64,000 bases of DNA from Phycisphaera sp. (GCA_003712165.1 RHLH01000001.1:1054001-1118000); one strand, 5' to 3'; counted from the first letter of the stretch, positions 40,867 through 49,608 are shown. Notes: generated by a model not told the origin, from the sequence alone. Translations and numbers: made by a program.

Positions 40867-41448
40867 TTAGTAGACCATCGCGGTCGCGGCTTCGATCGAC
40901 TCGACAACCTGGCGGACTTGGAAAGGCTTGCGGAGGAAGCCCTCGTAGCCCTTGCTGGCCAGAGCCGCGGCCTGGCCGTCCGTGAGCTTGCCGCTCATCG
41001 GGACGATCTTGGTCATCTGCAGGTTGTCGGACGTCTGCACGAGGTTGGCCACCTGGTCGGCGTCGTTGTTCTCGCCGAGGTGCAGGTCGAGCAGCAGGAC
41101 GTGCGGGCGGAACCGCTCGCACTCCATGCCGGCCTCGAAGCCCGAGCTTGCGGTGTGCACGTCGTAGTTGGTCCGCTCGATGAGGACGTCCTTGAGCGTG
41201 TTGGTCACGTCCACATCGTCATCGACGATGAGCACGCGGGTCCGGCCCCCGGTGATCCCGTCAAGCGGGATGCCGTGCGCCTTCATGAACTTGACAAGCT
41301 CTGCGACCGGGATGCGTCTGTCCTTCGACCCGGGGATGCGGTATCCCTTGAGCGACCCGGAATCGAACCATTTCGACACGGTCCTGGGCGCCACGTTGCA
41401 AATCTTTGCGACTTCGCCGGTTGTGAGTACGTCCTTGTCGATCGGCAT
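40867..41448 (-). CDS. Response regulator with N-terminal excisionase-type HTH and C-terminal receiver
   Basis: A 193-residue protein. Residues 7-60 are a MerR/excisionase-like helix-turn-helix (LTTGEVAKICNVAPRTVSKWFDSGSLKGYRIPGSKDRRIPVAEL). Residues 70-190 are an intact receiver domain with acidic pocket Asp76/Asp77, phosphoacceptor Asp121 in LLLDLHL, Ser152 and Lys174 in RKPF. The order HTH then receiver is the reverse of ordinary response regulators. It is divergent from the pseudopilin/secretin locus across a 411-base gap, so it may control it. The cognate kinase is unknown. Confidence 0.9.
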   Translation of the reverse strand: MPIDKDVLTTGEVAKICNVAPRTVSKWFDSGSLKGYRIPGSKDRRIPVAELVKFMKAHGIPLDGITGGRTRVLIVDDDVDVTNTLKDVLIERTNYDVHTASSGFEAGMECERFRPHVLLLDLHLGENNDADQVANLVQTSDNLQMTKIVPMSGKLTDGQAAALASKGYEGFLRKPFQVRQVVESIEAATAMVY

Positions 41449-41859
41449 GGATCACACCTCTTGCAACGGGGCACCTCCCCGAGCGGATGGATCGGCGACG
41501 TCCAAAACACACGAACGACCGCGTCACCGGCAAAGGCATCGGTTGTCCGCGTAGGCGGCTTGACCCCTCCTTCCGACAGAAACCGCTCTTTGAAGCTATT
41601 CGGACCTTGGACGGGTCGACGCTCGCGAGCAATCGTCAACTCTCCCGATTGACGGGGGGGCTCTCGCGCTGGTACCTTGCCTAGGCTGGTCTGTCTCCAC
41701 GCGGGGCGTGGTGACCCGGCAGGACGGGATGGAACGTCCGGCGGCGGGTATACGTAAAGGTCGGCACCGAGGCATAGATTGGGAGATGGACGGGCAAGGC
41801 GGCCCGCCGGGCAGAGCCCGGAGACATCTGTCCCAATACAAGCCAACCTGGAGTGAGGC
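41449..41859. promoter_or_regulatory. Divergent intergenic region with promoter candidate for the HEAT/receiver gene
   Basis: TTGACG at 41649-41654 and TACCTT at 41673-41678, 18 bases apart, is the best plus-strand promoter candidate. A leader of about 180 bases precedes the GTG at 41860. It is GC-rich, and no gene is supported in this 411-base stretch. Sites for the HTH-receiver protein would be expected here, but none is recognisable by eye. Confidence 0.4.
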
Positions 41860-44013
41860 GTGCGGATGGATTGGTATCGATCGGTGCGGCTGTTTCGAGC
41901 AGCAAGCATTGGAGTCTCTGTTTCTCTCGCCGGCTTTGCCTCTGCGCAGAATGCCGAGCCTGATATCAAGACTCAACTCAGTGACTTCGTCTTCTATGTC
42001 AATGTCCACCAGACCGAAGCCGCTGCCGGCATGGCAAGCGAGATTTTCGGCGCTGGTATGACTCCAAGAGAGTTCCTCGAAGCCGTCGAAGAGCACGGCC
42101 TCGAAGACGACCTCGACGAAGCCATCGGGAAGGCCCTTCGAAGCGACGAGCTCGAGCCCTTCGGAGCCCGGATGCTCAAGATGCTTACCGACGGCCGCCT
42201 TCAGCGCGCCCGCGATCCGAACGAGATCGAACGGAACATCGAAGGCCTCGTTGGTGGTCTCCGCGAGCGGCTCTACGCACGCGAGCGACTAAAGGCCGCC
42301 GGCGAATACGCCATGCCCCAGCTGATCGACGCTCTCCTGCAGCGCGCCGACATCCAGCTCCGCACACAGGTCCAGAGGCTCCTCAACGAGTCGGGCCGCT
42401 CTTCGGTGATCCCGCTCTCCGTGTCGCTCATGGATATCGAGCCCGCGGCGCAGGAGCAGGTTGTCAACGTGCTGGGCCAGCTCGGCTACGAAGCCGCGGC
42501 TCCGTACATCTCCGAACTCCGCGACAAGACCCTGAGCGACCCTGTCCGCGCCGCGTGCGACCGGGCTCTGGATTCGCTGGGCGTCTCGGGCAGCACCGCC
42601 GAGCTCTACCTGCAGCTCGCCGAAGGCTATTACAACGAGCGTGAGGAGCTCACCTCGTTCCCGGGCGAGCAGATGCAGCTCCTGTGGGATTACGACCCCT
42701 CGATCGGTCTGAACCCGACCGCGATCGAGACCGAGGTCTACCACGAGGCTCGCGCGATGAGGCTCGCTGAGCGCTCGATGGAGTTCGGCTCGCAGGGCCC
42801 CGGCGCCCTTGGCCTCTGGGTCGCAGCGAACTTCTCCCGCGAGATTGACGAGACCCCAGGCTACGACAACCCGGCGTACCCGCCCTCCATGCGTGAGGCG
42901 ATGTACTACGCCGTCGCGTCGGGCCCGATCATCGGTGAGGTCGTCCTGAGCAGAGCGCTCGAGGACAACGACACACGCCTGGCAAGGCGCGCTGTCGAAG
43001 CCATCCACCGCACCGCGGGTCCCGGCCTGATCTGGGATCGCTCGAGCGGACAGAGCCCGCTCGTGTCCGCACTGACTTACCCGAGCCGACGCGTGCAGTA
43101 CGACGCGGCTCTGGCCATCGCGGCTTCGCAGCCAAGGAGCAACTTCGCAGGCTCTGAGCGAGTTGTCCCGGCCCTCGCAAGCGCCATCCGCTTCGCGGGC
43201 ACCAGCTACGCACTCGTTATCACCGAAGAGGAAGAGCAGTACCGCTCGATCCGCAGGGTTATCGAGTCGCAGGGCTACCAGGTGCTGCCGTTCGGCAGCG
43301 ATGTCGCTGAGATCGCGGAAGCGATCGCTGAGGCACCCGGCATCGACCTTGTTGTCACACAGGCGGCTGCTGGCCGGACCGAGCCGCTTATCGATGCGGT
43401 CCGCTCGCGTGCCAAGCTCTCGGCGGCACCCATCTTCTCGATGGTCGCCTCCAACGAGTTGCCCCGCCTCCGCAGGCTGCACAGCGGTGACGTCTCGATC
43501 ATGGTCCGCCCCTTCGGGATTGGTGAGGATCTGCTCTCGTCCGCTCTCACGGAACTCGTGGACTCCGCCTCGGGCGGCGTGATCGAGGTCGACGAGGCGC
43601 GTCAGTTCGCGATGCTCTCGCTCGACGCACTGCGTGACCTATCAGTAGCCAATAACGCCGTGCTCGATGTTTCCGACTCGACCGCGAGCCTCGTTTCCGC
43701 AATGAACGAGACGACCGGCGAGGTCCGCCTGCAGGTCGCAGAGGTACTGAGCCGGATCGGGCGTTCGTCGGCTCAGGCCACGATTGCTGAGGCGGCCTTG
43801 GCGGCATCTGGCACCGAGCGTGTCGATCTGCTGGGCAAGCTCGCTGGCTCGGCCAAGCGGTACGGCAACCAGCTCGACGCACCGATGATCGAGCAGCTCG
43901 TCGAGCTCTCGGCGACCGGTGAAGACGACGAGGCGACCGCTGCAGCGACCGTTATCGGCGCACTGGGCCTGCCCCAGAGCGATCTCGTCAGGCTCATCCT
44001 GGCGGGTCAGTAA
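41860..44013 (+). CDS. Exported HEAT-type repeat protein with a degenerate receiver-like domain
   Basis: A 717-residue protein starting GTG at 41860 (GGAG six bases upstream) or ATG at 41866. A signal peptide (LFRAASIGVSVSLAGFASAQ) sends it out of the cytoplasm. Residues about 100-430 and 590-715 are helical repeats of HEAT/PBS type (YAMPQLIDALLQRAD, VIPLSVSLMD, AAPYISELRDK). Between them, about 448-565, lies a receiver-like domain: SYALVITEEEEQYRSIRRVIESQGY, DLVVTQ, APIFSMVA and IMVRPF. The phosphoacceptor Asp is Gln/Thr and the Lys is Arg, so it cannot be phosphorylated. It heads the pseudopilin/secretin locus. Confidence 0.8.
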   Translation: MRMDWYRSVRLFRAASIGVSVSLAGFASAQNAEPDIKTQLSDFVFYVNVHQTEAAAGMASEIFGAGMTPREFLEAVEEHGLEDDLDEAIGKALRSDELEPFGARMLKMLTDGRLQRARDPNEIERNIEGLVGGLRERLYARERLKAAGEYAMPQLIDALLQRADIQLRTQVQRLLNESGRSSVIPLSVSLMDIEPAAQEQVVNVLGQLGYEAAAPYISELRDKTLSDPVRAACDRALDSLGVSGSTAELYLQLAEGYYNEREELTSFPGEQMQLLWDYDPSIGLNPTAIETEVYHEARAMRLAERSMEFGSQGPGALGLWVAANFSREIDETPGYDNPAYPPSMREAMYYAVASGPIIGEVVLSRALEDNDTRLARRAVEAIHRTAGPGLIWDRSSGQSPLVSALTYPSRRVQYDAALAIAASQPRSNFAGSERVVPALASAIRFAGTSYALVITEEEEQYRSIRRVIESQGYQVLPFGSDVAEIAEAIAEAPGIDLVVTQAAAGRTEPLIDAVRSRAKLSAAPIFSMVASNELPRLRRLHSGDVSIMVRPFGIGEDLLSSALTELVDSASGGVIEVDEARQFAMLSLDALRDLSVANNAVLDVSDSTASLVSAMNETTGEVRLQVAEVLSRIGRSSAQATIAEAALAASGTERVDLLGKLAGSAKRYGNQLDAPMIEQLVELSATGEDDEATAAATVIGALGLPQSDLVRLILAGQ

Positions 44014-44085
44014 ACGTTCAGATCGGCGAGTCCGATTTCTCGGACGAGACGAATCCTGAGCCAATAACCAAGTCATCACATCGAA

Positions 44086-44119
44086 CCAGACGAGCCTCCG
44101 GGCTCGTCTGGTCGTTTTT
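44086..44119 (+). terminator. Intrinsic terminator after the HEAT/receiver gene
   Basis: CCAGACGAGCC (44086-44096) pairs with GGCTCGTCTGG (44101-44111) across a four-base loop, followed by TCGTTTTTG. It separates the HEAT gene from the pseudopilin gene. Confidence 0.9.
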
Positions 44120-44343
44120 GCTGGGCGCAGAGCGCATAACCGGACCCGTATCAGAAAAACTCCTTTGCAGAGCGGCAAAGCGCCGGGCAGTCGTATCCGA
44201 TCCTTGCATTGGCCTCAGCGAGAACCCGGGCGAGCGGGGATGGGAGGCTGGCTTCGTCGAGTGTTCGGCGGGCACGAACACCAGACGGTGTTGAGGTAAG
44301 AACGAATCAGCTCGCACCGGTGCTTTGAAGGAGGAACTTGCTC
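44120..44343 (+). other. Possibly structured leader upstream of the GspG-like gene
   Basis: The 224 bases between the terminator and the pseudopilin ATG contain GCAAAGC followed by GCCGGGC (around 44175-44188), and GCGCAGAGCGCATAACC at 44124-44140. These recall parts of c-di-GMP-I (GEMM) riboswitches, but the P1b hairpin with a GNRA loop is not found, so I do not call one. No gene is seen here. Confidence 0.25.
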
Positions 44344-44829
44344 ATGAGAGCTCGACGGAACCGTGCATTTACGCTTGTTGAAATTCTGATCGTTGTGGTC
44401 ATCCTCGGCATCCTTGCCGCGGTTGTGATCCCCCAGTTTGTGAACGCGTCTGACGAGGCCCAGGTCGGTAACGTCGAGACCCAGCTCCGCACCCTGCGCA
44501 CGCAGGTTCAGCTCTTCCGTGCCCAGTCGGACACGAACGACTTCCCCGCTCTCGTCGAGGGTGAGGATGACGGCGCGGTTGCTTGGGCCGCGATGATTGA
44601 CGAGCAGCTCCTCCAGGCTGCACCCGTCAACCCTCGTACCAACTCCTCGACCCTCACCTTCACCGAAGAGACCGGTGTTGCTGGTATGGATGAAGCCATG
44701 GCTGACGGTGACGTCGGCTGGTTCTTCAACGAAGAGACCGGCGAGCTCTGGGCCGCTTCGTTCAACGAGAACTACCGCGACCCCGATGACGAGGACACCG
44801 GCGAGCCGTGGCCCGCTGGCGACGAGTAA
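44344..44829 (+). CDS. Type II secretion/type IV pilus major pseudopilin (GspG-like)
   Basis: A 161-residue protein; the ATG at 44344 has AAGGAGG nine bases upstream. The N-terminus NRAFTLVEILIVVVILGILAAVVIPQF carries a prepilin cleavage site (AFTLVE, with Ala instead of Gly at -1) and the typical hydrophobic helix with VVIPQF. VGNVETQLRTLRTQVQLFRAQ is the long GspG helix. The acidic C-terminal part is 30-40 residues longer than in enteric GspG. It is probably the main subunit of the pseudopilus encoded here. Confidence 0.92.
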   Translation: MRARRNRAFTLVEILIVVVILGILAAVVIPQFVNASDEAQVGNVETQLRTLRTQVQLFRAQSDTNDFPALVEGEDDGAVAWAAMIDEQLLQAAPVNPRTNSSTLTFTEETGVAGMDEAMADGDVGWFFNEETGELWAASFNENYRDPDDEDTGEPWPAGDE

Positions 44830-44853
44830 GTCACCTCAATTCAGTGATCTCTC

Positions 44854-44886
44854 GCACGGCTGGCTCGAAAGGGCTGGCCGTGCTTT
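44854..44886 (+). terminator. Terminator-like hairpin after the pseudopilin
   Basis: GCACGGC (44854-44860) pairs with GCCGTGC (44877-44883) and is followed by TTTC. The long 16-base loop and short T-run make this moderate. Confidence 0.5.
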
Positions 44887-44912
44887 CAGGAACGGGAATT
44901 GACGGGCAGTGG

Positions 44913-44918
44913 TATATT
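44913..44918 (+). promoter_or_regulatory. Candidate extended -10 promoter
   Basis: TGGTATATT places TATATT at 44913-44918 with a TGN extended -10. No good -35 lies at the right distance (TTGACG is only eight bases upstream). It would drive the small coiled-coil protein and the downstream pilus genes. Confidence 0.35.
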
Positions 44919-44959
44919 GAGGTGCTCGTTCAATTCGAACACCTTGCAAAGGACACACC

Positions 44960-45268
44960 ATGAGCAACAGCCAAGCGAGTCCAAAGTCCCGTTCAACGAC
45001 AGTGCTTCTCTCGGCCATCGCCGCACTCCTCGCGGTCGATGTGAGTGTCCGCCTGATGGACACCGAGCCCGCCTCGCAGGCGGGTGAAGCGATTCCGGTT
45101 GCGTATCAGCCCCAGCCTGGGCTTGCCAACCCGATCCATCAGCGCGAGCAGATGATTGATGAACTCCAGCAGATCGACAGGCGTCTCGCCTCGCTTGAGA
45201 ACAAGCTCAAGGGCAACATCCGCGTTGAGGTCATGAACTTCCCGAAGGTCACTGCGGAGAACGATTGA
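44960..45268 (+). CDS. Small membrane protein with C-terminal coiled coil
   Basis: A 102-residue protein with one membrane helix near residues 12-28 (STTVLLSAIAALLAVDVSV) and a helix/coil (REQMIDELQQIDRRLASLENKLKG) toward the C-terminus. The shape recalls GspM/PilN/PilO-type assembly proteins of secretion systems, but it is shorter and no sequence motif proves it. It lies between the GspG-like and GspH-like genes and ends one base before the latter's ATG, so it belongs to the locus. Confidence 0.7.
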   Translation: MSNSQASPKSRSTTVLLSAIAALLAVDVSVRLMDTEPASQAGEAIPVAYQPQPGLANPIHQREQMIDELQQIDRRLASLENKLKGNIRVEVMNFPKVTAEND

Positions 45269-45269
45269 G

Positions 45270-45839
45270 ATGATGCTTGGTCGCTCGGCAAAGAGTGGCG
45301 GGGGCGTTCGTCGGCGCGGCGGGTACACCCTGCTTGAGCTCATGATCGTTCTGATCTTGATGGGCGTTGCCGCGGCGCTCGTGATCCCCAACGTGAGCGG
45401 CAGCGAGTCGATCCGCGTGCAGACCGCGGTCCGCGCGATCGCTGCGGACATCATGTACACCCAGAGCGATGCGCTCGCGTACCAGGCGAGACGTGCGGTT
45501 GTCTTTGACCCCGCCAGCAACTCGTACTGGATCGCGGAGGTTGCCGACGACGAACTCGACTTCGACGCCGACGCGATGTACAAGATCGATGGACCCGAAC
45601 AGCGATTCCTGGTCGACATCGATTCGACCAGCGGCGGGGCGGCTCAACTCATCTCGGCAGACTTCGACGAGGATGAGGTTCTCATCTTCGACGAGCTTGG
45701 CGGGCCCGTGGACGGCCTCGATAGCGATTCACCCAGCGCCGGCGGCGAGATCCTCGTCGGGGGCGATGACGGCACTGTCTACAGGCTCATCGTGGAGCCG
45801 TACACTGGCCGTGTGGTTGTAGAGCGGGTCGGGGGCTGA
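45270..45839 (+). CDS. GspH-like minor pseudopilin
   Basis: A 189-residue protein. RRGGYTLLELMIVLILMGVAAALVIPNV is a prepilin N-terminus, with cleavage expected after the Gly before YTLLE, and VQTAVRAIAADIMYTQSDAL matches the GspH/FimT helix. The remainder is beta-rich and acidic (DDELDFDAD). It overlaps no gene and sits one base after the coiled-coil protein. Minor pseudopilins prime assembly at the tip of the pseudopilus. Confidence 0.88.
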   Translation: MMLGRSAKSGGGVRRRGGYTLLELMIVLILMGVAAALVIPNVSGSESIRVQTAVRAIAADIMYTQSDALAYQARRAVVFDPASNSYWIAEVADDELDFDADAMYKIDGPEQRFLVDIDSTSGGAAQLISADFDEDEVLIFDELGGPVDGLDSDSPSAGGEILVGGDDGTVYRLIVEPYTGRVVVERVGG

Positions 45840-45845
45840 TTACTG

Positions 45846-46127
45846 ATGGGTGGGGAATCACGTCAGCACATTCGACGCAAGACCGCGCTCTATGCGCTCG
45901 GTCTCTTTGGCAGCCTCCTCGCGGTCGCGATGTGGGGCAAGATGCGATTCGTGACGGACATGCCTCGTATCGCTTATGCGGTCCCAGAGGGTGAAAAAAT
46001 GACAGGCGATGACGCCTGCCATGGATCGAGCGAGGCAAAGGCCCCTGTCCAGAATGACGATGAGGAGCGAGAACCAGCCGAGAGCGAGGTTCTTGAGCCC
46101 GCTGATCCTCAATCTGGGGACAATTGA
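45846..46127 (+). CDS. Small single-pass membrane protein of the pseudopilin locus
   Basis: A 93-residue protein with a basic N-terminus (RQHIRRK), one membrane helix (LYALGLFGSLLAVAMWG) and an acidic, Pro/Glu-rich outer tail ending with PADPQSGDN. No recognised domain. It follows the GspH-like gene by six bases. GGGG overlaps the start region but there is no clean ribosome site. Topology and position suggest an accessory of the export machine. Confidence 0.6.
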   Translation: MGGESRQHIRRKTALYALGLFGSLLAVAMWGKMRFVTDMPRIAYAVPEGEKMTGDDACHGSSEAKAPVQNDDEEREPAESEVLEPADPQSGDN

Positions 46128-46299
46128 TCTCCCACTTGTCCCAACCCTCCTATCTTCTCAGAAAAACACAGAACCAGCCAAAGTAGCCCCCAAAAGGCTC
46201 CGACCAACGTGGAGAACCGCCCCGCAATGTGCGGAAAGCGGCTCGCCAAACGTGTCATGGACGGCACTGCCGTGTGCAGAACGCCGAGGGGACTTACGG

Positions 46300-48303
46300 A
46301 TGTTGGAATCGCACTTTGCTGGTTGTGGGCTTCGGGCGTGGGGAATTCGTGCCGCCGCTGCACTGGTCATGGTGTCGGGCACGGCTGTTGGCCAGGGGCT
46401 GAATCAGGCGTCGCCTTCCGCTTCGTTCGTCCAGCCCGAGGACGAGCCAGAGCTCAACGAGCCCGGAGGCCGCGTCAACGTCGACGAGAACCTCATCACC
46501 GAGCTTTTCGTCAATGACGAGGATCTGAACACCGTTCTCCAGCTCCTGGGTGTCCAGGCACAGAAGAACATCGTCACCGGCCAGAGCGTTGCCGGTCGTG
46601 TGACCGCCAATTTCTACGGCGTCACCTTCTACGAAGCACTCGAAGCCATCCTGAACGTCAACGGGTACGGCTACATCGAGCGCGGCAACTTCATCTACGT
46701 TTACGGCCTTGAAGAACTCGAGCGCATCCAGGAAGCCACACGCGTCCGTAAGAGCGAGCTCGTTCGTCTCGATTACATCTCGGCTGTGGACGCTCACGCA
46801 TTCGTCGAGTCGATGCTCTCTGATAATGGAACCATCACGTTCAGCCCAGAGGCTGGCCAGTTCAGCATCCCGGGGGATGTCCCGACGGGCGGCGAGAGCT
46901 TTGCATCCGAGAGCACCCTTGTCATCACCGACTACGAGGAGAACGTTGACGCGATCCTCGACATGATCGCTCAGATCGACACCCGCCCCGCGCAGGTGCT
47001 CGTCGAGTCGACCATCCTCCAGACCTCGCTCAACGAGGCCAACGCGTTCGGCATCGACTTCTCCATCGTGGGCGACCTCGACTTCTCCGAGTTCACTGGC
47101 TCGGGCGGGCCGCTCAACGTCATTCCTTCACTGATCAGCGGCCAGGGCGGCACGCTCGTCGGCGGCTCCGAGACCCCGATCGCTACCCCCGATGACGGCG
47201 ACGGCGGCGGCGTCACCTCGACCGTCGGCAACACCGCGGGCCCCGCGACTTTCCGCGCTGGCATCGTCTCGGGCGACTTCGCCGTCTTCATGCGGATGCT
47301 CGATGAGGTCACCGACGTGACCGTCCTGAGCTCGCCCAAGCTCCTGACACTCAACCGTCAGCCGGCCCGCGTCCTCGTCGGTCGCAAGATCGGTTACCTC
47401 AGCTCGACCACGACCGAGACCTCAACCACGCAGTCTGTTGAGTTCCTCGATACCGGTACTCAGCTTTACTTCCGTCCCTTCATCTCCAACGACGGCTTCA
47501 TCCGCATGGAACTCAAGCCTCAGGTCTCAGATGCTGAGATCCGTGAGGTCACCGCTGTCGGCGGCTCGGCCATCACCATCCCCGACGAGATCACCAACGA
47601 GCTGACCACCAACGTCATGGTCCGCGACGGCCAGACCATCGTGCTCGGCGGCCTGTTCCGTGAGGCGACCACTGTCACCCGCAGGCAAATCCCGTTCCTT
47701 GGCGATGTCCCGATCCTCGGGCACGCGTTCCGCGGCAACGACGACAGCACCGAGCGTCAGGAGATCATGTTCATGGTCAAGCCGACCATCGTGAACGATC
47801 AGATCCTCCTCGACGAGGCCGACCGTGCGATGGCGACCATCGACAACGCACGCACCGGCATCCGCAAGGGCCTGCTCCCCTGGAGCCGGACAAAGATGAC
47901 CGCGAACTACAACGTCGCGGCTCAGGAGCTCATCCGCAAGGGCGAGTACAAGAAGGCTCTCTTCAAGATCAAGCAATCTCTCGCGCTTGACCCGACCCAG
48001 ACAGTGGTCATCGAGATGCTCGAGCGTCTCACAGGCGAGGAGAACTCCTGGAACGCCAGCTTCCTGGATGAGATCATCTCGGGCGAGATCGACAAGATGT
48101 TCGACGCCGACCAGAACGAGAACGAATCCGTCTCGAACCTGCAGCGGATCGGCGTTCCCGGGGAGCGCAAGGATTACGACCCCACAATCTTCGAGACCGA
48201 GACCGCTGAATTCGTCGAGGATGTGTCTACCTTCGAAGCCGATACAGCTGAGGAGACGGACAACACCGAATTCGCCGACTTCCCCGTGGAAGACGACGAG
48301 TAA
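46300..48303 (+). CDS. gspD: Type II/III secretion system secretin (GspD/PilQ family)
   Basis: An outer-membrane channel subunit of 667 residues from the ATG at 46300 (GAGGGG eight bases upstream). A signal peptide (IRAAAALVMVSGTAVGQ) is followed by N-terminal STN/N0-type and N1 domains (LNTVLQLLGVQAQKNIVTG, VTFYEALEAILNVNGYGYI), and a secretin core with PARVLVGRKIGYLSS, FRPFISNDGFIRMELKPQVSD and the signature IVLGGLFREATTVTRRQIPFLGDVPILGHAF. The acidic C-terminal extension contains a TPR-like helix pair (AAQELIRKGEYKKALFKIKQSLALDP), which is unusual for GspD. The GspD and PilQ families are not separable here. Confidence 0.95.
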   Translation: MLESHFAGCGLRAWGIRAAAALVMVSGTAVGQGLNQASPSASFVQPEDEPELNEPGGRVNVDENLITELFVNDEDLNTVLQLLGVQAQKNIVTGQSVAGRVTANFYGVTFYEALEAILNVNGYGYIERGNFIYVYGLEELERIQEATRVRKSELVRLDYISAVDAHAFVESMLSDNGTITFSPEAGQFSIPGDVPTGGESFASESTLVITDYEENVDAILDMIAQIDTRPAQVLVESTILQTSLNEANAFGIDFSIVGDLDFSEFTGSGGPLNVIPSLISGQGGTLVGGSETPIATPDDGDGGGVTSTVGNTAGPATFRAGIVSGDFAVFMRMLDEVTDVTVLSSPKLLTLNRQPARVLVGRKIGYLSSTTTETSTTQSVEFLDTGTQLYFRPFISNDGFIRMELKPQVSDAEIREVTAVGGSAITIPDEITNELTTNVMVRDGQTIVLGGLFREATTVTRRQIPFLGDVPILGHAFRGNDDSTERQEIMFMVKPTIVNDQILLDEADRAMATIDNARTGIRKGLLPWSRTKMTANYNVAAQELIRKGEYKKALFKIKQSLALDPTQTVVIEMLERLTGEENSWNASFLDEIISGEIDKMFDADQNENESVSNLQRIGVPGERKDYDPTIFETETAEFVEDVSTFEADTAEETDNTEFADFPVEDDE

Positions 48304-48345
48304 GGCAGCCTCGAGCGACCCGATTCAACTTTGGAGTGGACTGAA

Positions 48346-49602
48346 ATGACGAAGTCACGACGCAAGGCGTCTCTCGGCTCGGCCCTGGTTCTCGGACTCG
48401 CCGTCTCGGCGATCCAGACCGGGTGCACGGGGCACGGCAAATCAACCTCGGAAGGCCTGACACTCGCCCACCAACGCATGGCGCAGATCAAGAGCGCCAC
48501 CAAGTGGGAGATGGCCAACGAGTCATACATGGCAGGCGATCTCGAGCGGGCGTTCGAGAGCATCAACGACTCGCTCGGGCTCAACCCGTCGGTCGCCAAG
48601 AGCCACACGCTCAAGGGCAAGATCCTCTTCGAGATGGGACGTCTCGAGGAGGCCCGTGACTCGCTCCTCCGCGCCGAGATCATCGACCCAAACTCGATCG
48701 ACGCGATCTACTTCCTCGGCATCGTGCACGAGCGTCTAACACAGTTCGATACCGCGCTGACCTATTACCAGAAGGTCGCGGAACTCGATCCCGCAGAGGC
48801 GCTGTACGCGGTGGCCTCGGCCGAACTGCTGATCGATCTGGAACGCACCGACGAAGCAGAGGCTTACCTCGCCGAGCGTTCGAACGTGTTCGGTCACAAC
48901 GCCGGTGTGCAGCAGACGCTCGGTCATCTCGCCGCGATCAACGGCGACGATGAGAAAGCCGAGGAGCTCTTCCGCACAGCCTGGACGCTCGCGTCCGACG
49001 AGCCGGCGATCCTTGAGGATCTTGTCAACGCACAGATGAACCTGGGCAGGTTCGCAGAAGCGGAGCACAACATAGCGCAGATTCTCGAATTCGAGGGCTA
49101 CGAACACCGCCGAGATATTCTCAGGCTCCGTTCACGCTGCCTTCTCGAACTCGACCGTAAGATGGAGGCCCGTGAGCTTCTGATCGAGTTGACCGACGCC
49201 CGCGAAGGCAAGAACGACCTGAGCGCCTGGCTCGATCTTGGCGCCCTCTCGTACAGCATCAACGACATGTCGCGCCTCCGCCAATCGGCGCAGCGCATCA
49301 TCGAGCTGGCACCCGACCGGCCCGAGGGATACCTGTACCGCTCACTCTGGCAGCGCAAGCACGGCGACTCGAGCGCCGCGCTCACCACGCTCCAGAAGGG
49401 GTTCCAGAAGGCAGACATGCCCACCGAGGCATACCTGCTCAAGGGCATGATCGAGCACGATCTGGGTATGCGTGACGCCGCCGAGCGGAGCTACATCACC
49501 GCGTTCGAACTCGATCCGACCAACGAGCGTGCGGAACTCCTCCTGAGTCTCCTGCGTGTCGAGGGCGACGGTGTCGCGAGCTTCCCTGCCGACGCAGAAT
49601 GA
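48346..49602 (+). CDS. TPR-repeat lipoprotein of the secretin locus
   Basis: A 418-residue protein with a lipoprotein signal (ALVLGLAVSAIQTGC, Cys27). It consists of about nine tetratricopeptide-like repeats, such as AFESINDSLGLNPSVAKSHTLKGKILF and DTALTYYQKVAELDPAEAL. Lipoproteins with TPRs (PilF/PilW-type) help secretins assemble in the outer membrane, and it follows the secretin by 42 bases, so that role is likely. The end is six bases before the convergent recJ stop. Confidence 0.87.
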   Translation: MTKSRRKASLGSALVLGLAVSAIQTGCTGHGKSTSEGLTLAHQRMAQIKSATKWEMANESYMAGDLERAFESINDSLGLNPSVAKSHTLKGKILFEMGRLEEARDSLLRAEIIDPNSIDAIYFLGIVHERLTQFDTALTYYQKVAELDPAEALYAVASAELLIDLERTDEAEAYLAERSNVFGHNAGVQQTLGHLAAINGDDEKAEELFRTAWTLASDEPAILEDLVNAQMNLGRFAEAEHNIAQILEFEGYEHRRDILRLRSRCLLELDRKMEARELLIELTDAREGKNDLSAWLDLGALSYSINDMSRLRQSAQRIIELAPDRPEGYLYRSLWQRKHGDSSAALTTLQKGFQKADMPTEAYLLKGMIEHDLGMRDAAERSYITAFELDPTNERAELLLSLLRVEGDGVASFPADAE

Positions 49603-49608
49603 ACCCGG

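Noticed and set aside
44120..44343. c-di-GMP-I riboswitch as an annotated feature
   Set aside because: Only fragments resemble it and the GNRA-capped stem is not found; kept as a low-interest lead.
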